In this document: positions 41,468 to 47,501 of the stretch, in pieces | Numbering within the stretch: position 1 is the stretch's first letter | How the letters are laid out: every line of letters starts with the position of its first letter | DNA from: Kiritimatiellia bacterium | GTDB taxonomy: Bacteria; Verrucomicrobiota; Kiritimatiellia; RFP12; UBA1067 | DNA length: 47,501 bases | Direction: 5' to 3' | Assembly: GCA_017454745.1 (NCBI GenBank) | Contig: JAFTCL010000050.1 | Coordinates: forward strand, 1 to 47,501 | Notes under the pieces: model-generated | Database searches by the model: none | Told to the model about the DNA's origin: nothing | What the model saw: only the letters and a program-made list of their open reading frames with translations | Position numbers and translations under genes: made by a program

Positions 41468-44400
41468 ATGAGAAAACTGGGATTGTTTTGCGCGGCTGTC
41501 ACGCTTACCGGAGGATTGGCACACGCCGGTCTGGTCGCGAAATGGGATTTCAACAACTACGACCCGGCGGATCCGACATCCAGTGCCGTGCTTAAGGCGA
41601 CGGTCGGGGAGGACGGTCTGGCGTGTTACCGTGTCGGTTCCGGCTCGGACGTCATCAGTGACGGCACCATCGGCGAGATGTATGTGGTCAGCCAGGATTA
41701 CGGCGGGGATGACGCGGAGGCCAAAACCGCGGCGGATATGCTCGGCGGAGGAAACTACGCGCTGGCGATTCCGAAGTCCTCGCATGTCCGGCTCCCGATT
41801 CCCAGTTCCATCCGAAACCACTGCTTCACCTTAAAAATCCGTTTCTGGTCCCCGGCGGCGTCCTCCAAAAAGTACCGGTGTTTCGTCAATTACCCCGACA
41901 ACTCCGGTGACGGAAAACTGTTCATCCGCAATTCGGACAACAAGATAGGCGGCGGGTCCTTCTTCCGTAACGGTTCCGGCAACTACTCGAAGGAAATCGC
42001 CAACAGCCAGTGGCACACCATCACCTTCTCCGCCGGCGATATGCGCTGGGATCTGTTTCTCAATGAGACGACCGAGGCCGTTTACGCCAATAACGCCAAC
42101 GGCAAATCTTACTTCAACTACGACCACTTCCTGCTCTGCGCGGATGAAAACGGCGAAGACGAGCTGATGTACATCGACTACGTGGAGCTGTACGACGAGG
42201 CTTCGGTTTACGAGGGCAAACTTCCCCACTACTCCAAGGCGGGTTTGACGGGTGAGTGGACTTTCCCGGACGGCAACGCTCTCAAGGCAACCGTGGGGCA
42301 GGACTTCGTCAAGCACACGCGTACCGGGGCGGAAAATATTACGGAAGGTACGGACGGTGTCCTGCCCGGCGATGGTTACATCCGCACGGGACAGAACAAT
42401 GACCTGATCTGCTACCATGGTTTGACAACGGATCATAGCTACACAATGGTAATGGATGTGCGCGTGCCGGATAACGAGAACGCGAGACAGACTTGGCACG
42501 GATTATTCAAAACGACCAGAACCGGCGACGGCCGGATTTTCATCAAATACGAGAGCGGCAAGCTTAACATCCGTACCGCCGGCGGCGCGACCGTCCCGAT
42601 GGGCGTTGGCTTCGGCGAATGGGCGCGCGTGGTGTTCACTTATAATAAGGAAGATACGGACCGCAAGGCCGTCTATGTGAACGGTGTGCTGCTGGATTCC
42701 CGTGCCGATGGCCACATGCGGCCCGACAGGGGCGGCTACTTCCTGCTGCTGGGCGATGAGGACGGCGAGGATTACGACACCGACATCTCCTACGCGGCGA
42801 TTTACGACCGCGTTTTGACCCAGGCGGAAATCACCGAGCTGCATTCGCGCCCGCTCGCCCAGCGCGCGGACGAATCCTTCGTGCCCACCATTGCCCCGGC
42901 CGGGTTATGGACGGCGAACGGCGAAAACGGTTTGGCAAACGTAATCGGGTCTCCGTTGACCGCCGGCGAAGCCGGCGGATTGGTCTGGTCCCGTACTGCC
43001 GCCCCGGCCTCCGCGACTTGGGTGGCCGACCTCACACTCCCCACCTCTCAAACGGAAGGCGGCGTGCTGGCGAAAAACGAAAACGATGTTGCCTCCGGAA
43101 TCTATGGTACCGGCAGTACCTATTCCGGCAGCTTCACCACCACCACGGATCCCGCCTCTCTCGCCAATAGCACCACTTCCAGCACTTGGGGTTACTGGTC
43201 CGAGAACGCGCTCGACCGCGCCGAAGCGCACCGGGTGGCCGTTACTTGGGCGGCGAACGGACGGGTGCACTACTATGTGGACGGCCGCCCGTGGGGACAG
43301 ATCTTCCCTGCGAACGCCAACACCTCCGCCAAACCAACCGCCACCATGACCTTCTTCGAGGGGCTAGGCGCCACGGTCACCCGGCTTGCGGCATACGACG
43401 CCCCGCTCACCGTCGACGAAATCGCCGCGCTCGGTGGTGCCGGATACAGCGTTGAAGCGGTGCCGCCGACCGCCACCCTCGCGCATGACGCCGCAGATAA
43501 TCAGGCCCGCATCCAATTGGACACGGTTAACTTCACCATTGCCGCCACCCAGGAGAACGGAGAATACGTGGCTTACTCGATTGATTACGGCGACGGTTCC
43601 TCCGAAACCACGGCCGGGTTCTCGGCGCCTGGCACCCATGTCTTCTCCCATACCTACGGCGAACCTGGCAACTATACGGTCACCGCCCGCACCTATTCGC
43701 AGAACGGTCTCGCCAGCGACGCCAAGACCTGCACCCTCACGCTGGTCCAACCGTCCAACAATCTGGTGTGGAGCGGCAGTGGTGATGGCAACTGGGATGA
43801 CGCGGTATGGAAATACTGCGACGACTCCGGCAACGCTTTCAACGGCACGTGGGAAATTAGCTGGATTGACGGCCATAACGCGATAATCCCCGCCGGGGCG
43901 ACCGTCGAGGTAAGTTCAGACGCGACGCCGCAGCCGGCCTCACTCACTATCGCGCAAAACGGCGGAATCTTTTTCCAAGTCGAGGTTGGCGGCAAAGCCG
44001 ATGGCGACACATTGATGGAAACTGCGGACGGGATCACCGTGAACGGAAACGCGAATGCTGTCGGCGGTACGGCGATAGTTGACGAATCCGGCAAGAAACT
44101 GCTCTATGTGCTCAATCCCGGCATTCCTATCATCGCTCACTGGTGCGGTGCCGCTGGTGACGGCGCACTTACCAACCCCGCCAACTGGGTCTCCACCAAT
44201 ATCGCCAACCAGGCAATCAGCGCCGCGCCGACCGACGCGACAACGGTTTATCTTGACGGTAACGTCGATATCTCGGTCCCTGCGGAAACGACGCTTGTCT
44301 GCAAGGAGTGCCTGGTGGGCGATGCGACGTTGACCGCTGACTGCGACTGGAGCGGTCTTGGCGCGGTGGTGCTGCTCGATGGCTCGACGGTCGATTTGAA

Positions 44401-45571
44401 CGGCCACAATCTCACGATATGCGGATTCTCCGTCACCGGCGAGGGAACTGCGACATTCACTGCACCGCAAATGCTGCACGGCACCGACATCCCGCCGAGC
44501 GAGCTGCACGTCATTGTGCCAGAGGGCGAGTTCCTGGATAACCGGAGCGTCTTCGTTAACGATCACATCCGCTTGGTCAAAGAGGGCGCGGGCGTTTTCA
44601 CGTCCTACCGCGACGACCAGACTTATGACGGCGGAACCTACGTGGCGGAAGGCACCATGCGTCCTGGCGTGACAGTGAATTACCATTTCGGTGTCAGGTA
44701 CACGACCATTCAGGTCGCGGCCGGGGCGACATTGGACCTCTGGAGCCGGAATCTGAATGTGTACAACCTGCAACTTGACGGCGGTACCATTGAAAACACT
44801 TACAACGCCGCGACGAGTAACGCCAATGCGGAGCTTAACAACCTCACCCTCACCGCCAATTCTCGGATCGACTTCGCCAATATCGAGAAAAACAACGATA
44901 TCACATTGCGGTCTGGCGTGGTCTGGGATCTCGGCGGATATACGCTCACGATCACCTTCAACGGCAAAGACCCTGATATGAATGTCAACAACGGCGTAGT
45001 GATCCGTAACGGTACGCTTGTCACCGTTGTGCCGGATGGTGTCTCGGCTTGGTTCCATGACAAAGGTCTTGCGGGAAGGGACGGGCTGACGCTCGACCTT
45101 TCTACGACACTCCGTCTGAACGACAAGTCCCTGGTCTCGACGGTGCAGAACCTGATCATCCGTACGACATTCCCCAGCGTCATCAACGACGAGGGCCATA
45201 TCCTCGAAATCTATGGCACCTACACGCCGCTCTCGCCTTACGGCATGAACATGATGATGATGGACGGCTCGGCAATCGACCTCTCCAGCAAGACCAGCGC
45301 ATGGTCTACGACCTTCGTGAACGAGAAAAACACCTTTTATCTCTCCTTCGAGGATAACGGAACCGTGACGCTGAATCTCAACGGCCGCGACAACCTGTTT
45401 GCGCTGTCGCAATCCGGCAACCCGTACGTGTTGACATGGGAAACCGCACCGGACAATAGCGTAAAATTCCAGGCAGACGAAGTCACCACGGGACACGGTT
45501 ATATGCTGTTCCGCGATGATAACGGCGTGAAGTTGACCTATGTGGGCGGTACCCTAATCTTACTCCGGTAA
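41468..45571 (+). CDS. Giant exported LamG/PKD protein with a beta-helix-like tail
   Basis: The protein has 1,367 residues from the ATG at 41468 (AAGGAG 8 bases upstream; a start at 41450 has none). Its signal peptide is MRKLGLFCAAVTLTGGLAHA. Three concanavalin-like LamG units follow: about 20-250 (GLVAKWDFNNYD), 255-455 (GLTGEWTFPDG) and 475-660. A PKD domain comes next (about 665-760, VAYSIDYGDGSSETT, FSHTYGEPGNYTVT). The tail from about 770 has autotransporter-associated strand repeats: NLVWSGSGDGNWDDAVWK, AHWCGAAGDGALTNPANW and YDGGTYVAEGTMRPGVTV. No C-terminal barrel or sorting tag is visible, so how it is held at the surface is unclear. The likely role is glycan binding or adhesion. It is a single gene between a promoter and a strong terminator. 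Confidence 0.8.
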   Translation: MRKLGLFCAAVTLTGGLAHAGLVAKWDFNNYDPADPTSSAVLKATVGEDGLACYRVGSGSDVISDGTIGEMYVVSQDYGGDDAEAKTAADMLGGGNYALAIPKSSHVRLPIPSSIRNHCFTLKIRFWSPAASSKKYRCFVNYPDNSGDGKLFIRNSDNKIGGGSFFRNGSGNYSKEIANSQWHTITFSAGDMRWDLFLNETTEAVYANNANGKSYFNYDHFLLCADENGEDELMYIDYVELYDEASVYEGKLPHYSKAGLTGEWTFPDGNALKATVGQDFVKHTRTGAENITEGTDGVLPGDGYIRTGQNNDLICYHGLTTDHSYTMVMDVRVPDNENARQTWHGLFKTTRTGDGRIFIKYESGKLNIRTAGGATVPMGVGFGEWARVVFTYNKEDTDRKAVYVNGVLLDSRADGHMRPDRGGYFLLLGDEDGEDYDTDISYAAIYDRVLTQAEITELHSRPLAQRADESFVPTIAPAGLWTANGENGLANVIGSPLTAGEAGGLVWSRTAAPASATWVADLTLPTSQTEGGVLAKNENDVASGIYGTGSTYSGSFTTTTDPASLANSTTSSTWGYWSENALDRAEAHRVAVTWAANGRVHYYVDGRPWGQIFPANANTSAKPTATMTFFEGLGATVTRLAAYDAPLTVDEIAALGGAGYSVEAVPPTATLAHDAADNQARIQLDTVNFTIAATQENGEYVAYSIDYGDGSSETTAGFSAPGTHVFSHTYGEPGNYTVTARTYSQNGLASDAKTCTLTLVQPSNNLVWSGSGDGNWDDAVWKYCDDSGNAFNGTWEISWIDGHNAIIPAGATVEVSSDATPQPASLTIAQNGGIFFQVEVGGKADGDTLMETADGITVNGNANAVGGTAIVDESGKKLLYVLNPGIPIIAHWCGAAGDGALTNPANWVSTNIANQAISAAPTDATTVYLDGNVDISVPAETTLVCKECLVGDATLTADCDWSGLGAVVLLDGSTVDLNGHNLTICGFSVTGEGTATFTAPQMLHGTDIPPSELHVIVPEGEFLDNRSVFVNDHIRLVKEGAGVFTSYRDDQTYDGGTYVAEGTMRPGVTVNYHFGVRYTTIQVAAGATLDLWSRNLNVYNLQLDGGTIENTYNAATSNANAELNNLTLTANSRIDFANIEKNNDITLRSGVVWDLGGYTLTITFNGKDPDMNVNNGVVIRNGTLVTVVPDGVSAWFHDKGLAGRDGLTLDLSTTLRLNDKSLVSTVQNLIIRTTFPSVINDEGHILEIYGTYTPLSPYGMNMMMMDGSAIDLSSKTSAWSTTFVNEKNTFYLSFEDNGTVTLNLNGRDNLFALSQSGNPYVLTWETAPDNSVKFQADEVTTGHGYMLFRDDNGVKLTYVGGTLILLR

Positions 45572-45616
45572 CCGAGTTGGCGCGTAAAGCGCGCCGCGCC
45601 GAAAGAAATATCGTAA

Positions 45617-45647
45617 ACGCCCGGGCCATAAACCCGGGCGTTTTTTG
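45617..45647 (+). terminator. Strong intrinsic terminator of the LamG/PKD gene
   Basis: CGCCCGGG (45618-45625), CCATAAA loop, CCCGGGCG (45633-45640), then TTTTTT. A smaller GGCGCG/CGCGCC hairpin lies just before it (45579-45595). Confidence 0.92.
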
Positions 45648-45752
45648 TCGATTTCTCCCGGCTGAGCCAGTTGCGCACCTTGCAGACTTTGCACGATAAG
45701 GAAAGCAAGGTTTTTCAATTACCCCCAAATGAAAAATTTTTTCAGTTTACGC

Positions 45753-45781
45753 TTGCGTTCACAACCGCAAAATGGTAATCT
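45753..45781 (+). promoter_or_regulatory. Promoter of tRNA-Leu
   Basis: TTGCGT (45753-45758), 17 bases, TAATCT (45776-45781). The start would be near 45788, about 11 bases before the tRNA. Confidence 0.6.
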
Positions 45782-45798
45782 TTACACGTTTTTCAACC

Positions 45799-45883
45799 GC
45801 TCGGGTGGTGAAATAGGCATACACGTATGCTTGAGGTGCATATGGAGAGATCCGTGGGGGTTCGAGTCCCCCCCCGAGCACCA
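45799..45883 (+). tRNA. tRNA-Leu (anticodon GAG)
   Basis: This is an 85-base class II tRNA. Acceptor arms GCTCGGG (45799-45805) and CCCGAGC (45873-45879) pair, with discriminator A and encoded CCA (45881-45883). The anticodon stem TATGC/GCATA encloses loop TTGAGGT, giving anticodon GAG (reads CTC/CTT). A long variable arm with GGA/TCC and the T loop GTTCGAGTC are present. The gene stands alone between its promoter and a terminator. Confidence 0.94.
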
Positions 45884-45908
45884 TCTTCTTTCGGTTTTTT
45901 CCTTTCGT

Positions 45909-45950
45909 CCGTCGGCAAACGTTTTTACGATTGCCGACGGTTTTTCTTTT
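45909..45950 (+). terminator. Intrinsic terminator after tRNA-Leu
   Basis: CCGTCGGCAA (45909-45918) pairs with TTGCCGACGG (45931-45940), a 10-bp stem followed by TTTTTCTTTT. Confidence 0.92.
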
Positions 45951-45963
45951 CCCGGATATGCAA

Positions 45964-46002
45964 AAACAAAAAAAGTGACCGGCGCGAACCGGTCACTTTA
46001 AA
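45964..46002 (-). terminator. Intrinsic terminator of the zinc-ribbon gene
   Basis: AAAGTGACCGG (45972-45982) and CCGGTCACTTT (45989-45999) form an 11-bp stem. On the minus strand it ends in a long T-run. It lies about 30 bases after the gene's stop and could also act on the plus strand. Confidence 0.88.
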
Positions 46003-46030
46003 AATCAAGCTAGCGGACCCAAACGGAACG

Positions 46031-46552
46031 CTACCCTTGCTGGCTCTCGGACAGAAGCGAGGTCAAACGCCCCAACAGAACCCCAAGCTCAGACTGGTGC
46101 TTGGCAATAATCTGGCAAACCCCGAACATCTCGGCGTTACGGTGTTGCACCGACATCTGGGCCTTTTCCAGCTCAGAACGGCGCATCCGCATGGCCTCCA
46201 GTTCCTCAATCAGCTCTTGGGCGCGCTGCTCGCTCTTTTGGAACATCCGGCGGGTCTGAAACAGCTGGGTCAGCAACTCGCCCGGCGACAGATCCAAATC
46301 GTCAATCTTCATGCCGTCCGGAATCGGGACCAGCACCGACTCGCCGCACTCGACGCATTTTGTCTGCAACCCGGCGCCGCGCAAATCGATGCACAGGTTG
46401 TGGCCGCAATGAGGGCAGTCGAACACGATGTCGGTCGGGCGGATCTCTGCATCCTCAACGTCAATATCCGGTTCGGAGCCGACAAACACGGCCTCCTGCA
46501 CGACCACACCATCATTTTCAGAAACATTCAAATTATCGGTCTGATCTTCCAT
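46031..46552 (-). CDS. Small zinc-ribbon protein with a coiled coil
   Basis: The protein has 173 residues with no signal or membrane segment. An acidic N-terminus (1-40) is followed by a zinc ribbon with Cys46, Cys49, Cys66 and Cys69 (FDCPHCGHNLCIDL, QTKCVECGESVLVP). A long heptad-rich helix follows (about 90-145, LFQTRRMFQKSEQRAQELIE), suggesting a dimer. GGAGGAG lies just before the ATG. It has its own terminator and sits 60 bases after L28. The ribbon resembles those of zinc-bound transcription or adaptor proteins. The function is unknown. Confidence 0.72.
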   Translation of the reverse strand: MEDQTDNLNVSENDGVVVQEAVFVGSEPDIDVEDAEIRPTDIVFDCPHCGHNLCIDLRGAGLQTKCVECGESVLVPIPDGMKIDDLDLSPGELLTQLFQTRRMFQKSEQRAQELIEELEAMRMRRSELEKAQMSVQHRNAEMFGVCQIIAKHQSELGVLLGRLTSLLSESQQG

Positions 46553-46612
46553 TGAGCACTCCTCCGAACGGTTTGACTTGTTAAGATGTTCCGCCGCGAT
46601 ATCCGGCGCTAG

Positions 46613-46846
46613 TTACGAAACCTTCGTCACCAGACCGTGCTTGATGCACTCGGTGCAAACCCGCATGCGGCACACGGTGCCGTTCGGCAACTTGGCGCGG
46701 ACAGACTTCAGGTTCGGCAAAAAACGACGGCGGGTGATGCCGGTGGTATGCATACCGATACCGCCTTTCGCCTTGGCCAAACCATGGCGAATGATGCGGT
46801 TACCAACCGACGGATGCTTGCCACAAATCTCACAAACTCTGGACAT
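46613..46846 (-). CDS. rpmB: 50S ribosomal protein L28
   Basis: The protein has 77 residues. It starts SRVCEICGKHPSVGN and has the L28 core with THR-type basic segments (ITRRRFLPNLKSVRAKL). It is the zinc-binding (C+) form: Cys5/Cys8 pair with Cys64/Cys67 (VCTECI). L28 binds 23S rRNA in the large subunit. GAGGAG lies just upstream of the ATG. The promoter region carries a dyad overlapping the -10 box. It is probably transcribed with the zinc-ribbon gene downstream. Confidence 0.95.
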   Translation of the reverse strand: MSRVCEICGKHPSVGNRIIRHGLAKAKGGIGMHTTGITRRRFLPNLKSVRAKLPNGTVCRMRVCTECIKHGLVTKVS

Positions 46847-46869
46847 AACACTTTCTCCTCTTTGAAATA

Positions 46870-46906
46870 GGTGGTTAATTTATCATAAAACCACCGACCA
46901 AAGCAA
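46870..46906 (-). promoter_or_regulatory. rpmB promoter with overlapping dyad
   Basis: On the minus strand TTGCTT (46906-46901), 18 bases, TAAATT (46882-46877). A perfect 7-base inverted repeat, GGTGGTT (46870-46876) and AACCACC (46889-46895), brackets the -10 box. It could be an operator or, if transcribed, a leader hairpin. Confidence 0.5.
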
Positions 46907-46970
46907 GCGCAAAAACACCATAACGGGAAAAATTTGATTTTGGCGCAAAAATCTTTGCCTCGGCAACGAA

Positions 46971-47501
46971 TTAATGACCCATTACACCTTCTTTCGCCTT
47001 ATTATCCCGTTCCGCCTTAAGCCGGTCATACTCTTTCCAAAACTCCTCCGGCTTCATGCCGTTGATCTCCAACCGTTTCTTGGTCCGCAGCCGCTCCAAG
47101 CCCTTCCAATCCTTGTCGATGTCAATGCGCAACTCGTCCAGCCCGTCAACCGGCACCGGGGAAAAATCGTCGCACGGTATGCCGCGTATGCGCAGCGTTC
47201 TTATCTCCTTCAACTCATGTAACGGCGACAGGTCTGCGACCTTGGTGTGCTCAATAGATATTAAAGTGAACCGCAACGCCGCCGCCAAGGGGGAGATGTC
47301 GCAGATACCGGTGTTATCCGCCAAGAAGACAATAGACCGATAATTGTCTTTCCATATAATGGCTAAGGGCAACAGGTTCGTGACTTGGGTATCAGATATG
47401 TCTAGACTCTCAAGGTCGTATACCCTCGACAACGGCGATAAATCCGTGACTTTGGTACCGTTAATCGTAAGACGTTTAAGCGCGTTGTCTCGTCCCAAAG
47501 G
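46971..47501 (-). CDS. Leucine-rich-repeat protein, 5' end outside the window
   Basis: The frame is open to the window edge, so the true N-terminus is missing; about 176 residues are visible. At least five leucine-rich repeats of the bacterial 'LxxLxIxxTxVxDLSPL' type are present: LKRLTINGTKVTDLSPLS, LESLDISDTQVTNLLPLA, ISIEHTKVADLSPLHELK and IRTLRIRGIPCDDFSPV. The C-terminus is a charged helix (EFWKEYDRLKAERDNKAKEG). Such repeats bind proteins. The full domain order and location cannot be judged here. Confidence 0.8.
   Translation of the reverse strand, partial: PLGRDNALKRLTINGTKVTDLSPLSRVYDLESLDISDTQVTNLLPLAIIWKDNYRSIVFLADNTGICDISPLAAALRFTLISIEHTKVADLSPLHELKEIRTLRIRGIPCDDFSPVPVDGLDELRIDIDKDWKGLERLRTKKRLEINGMKPEEFWKEYDRLKAERDNKAKEGVMGH

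Noticed and set aside
43940..45496. Minus-strand open frame of 518 codons opposite the LamG/PKD gene
   Set aside because: No ribosome site, family pattern or promoter; the plus-strand protein has clear repeat modules here.
45827..46555. Plus-strand open frame of 242 codons starting inside tRNA-Leu
   Set aside because: It overlaps the tRNA and two terminators and is antisense to the zinc-ribbon gene.

Overview
The window looks like a chromosomal segment of a bacterium from the PVC group, most plausibly Kiritimatiellota or Lentisphaerota. This is inferred from gene content and not from a marker tree. It has GC-rich coding DNA, many secreted LamG, CotH, discoidin and glycosidase proteins, a Tat-exported Gfo/Idh/MocA dehydrogenase, type II secretion-like pseudopilins with unusually acidic bodies, a tri-haem HzsA-like cytochrome, an ECF sigma factor with a toroid-type anti-sigma protein, and a divergent DnaA. 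I support 33 protein-coding loci (one broken, one cut by the window edge) and two tRNA genes. Sigma-70 type promoters (TTGNNN-N17/18-TANNNT) can be read in front of many transcription units.

Layout: 1-1240 holds an interrupted secreted-protein gene, short tandem repeats and tRNA-Arg(CCG). 1252-6198 (minus) holds a DUF1846 protein, a membrane TPR protein, a small lipoprotein, RlmB and a long TPR protein. 6469-9714 (plus) is a GH78 alpha-L-rhamnosidase. 9782-13734 (plus) is a GspF-G-H-I-J-like set. 13850-14713 is an alkaline-phosphatase-superfamily enzyme that appears to be leaderless. 14754-16133 (minus) carries pyrE and a sugar transferase. 16267-24074 (minus) is a plant-polysaccharide cluster: GH51, Tat dehydrogenase, PL22-like propeller, C26 amidohydrolase and GH10 xylanase. 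24363-35642 (minus) is a run of CotH, DedA, ECF sigma, toroid anti-sigma and a LamG/propeller/tri-haem protein. 35810-41161 (minus) holds a PpiD-like chaperone with DnaA, a FecR-like protein and asd. 41468-45571 (plus) is a 1,367-residue LamG/PKD surface protein. The window ends with tRNA-Leu(GAG), a zinc-ribbon protein, L28 and a cut-off leucine-rich-repeat gene.

The main theme is outside-the-cell carbohydrate work. GH78, GH51, GH10 and the PL22-like protein would strip rhamnose and arabinose side chains and cut xylan and pectin fragments. The pseudopilins could export such enzymes, and the LamG, discoidin and CotH proteins could act at the cell surface. The most unusual unit is the ECF-sigma/toroid-anti-sigma pair lying between CotH-DedA and a tri-haem HzsA-like protein. 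It may be a membrane-signalling and redox module with no described role. Other points of interest are altered base-reading residues in DnaA, an inferred leaderless mRNA, palindromes inside the C26 gene, a short leader ORF before the arabinofuranosidase, and dyads at the asd and L28 promoters.
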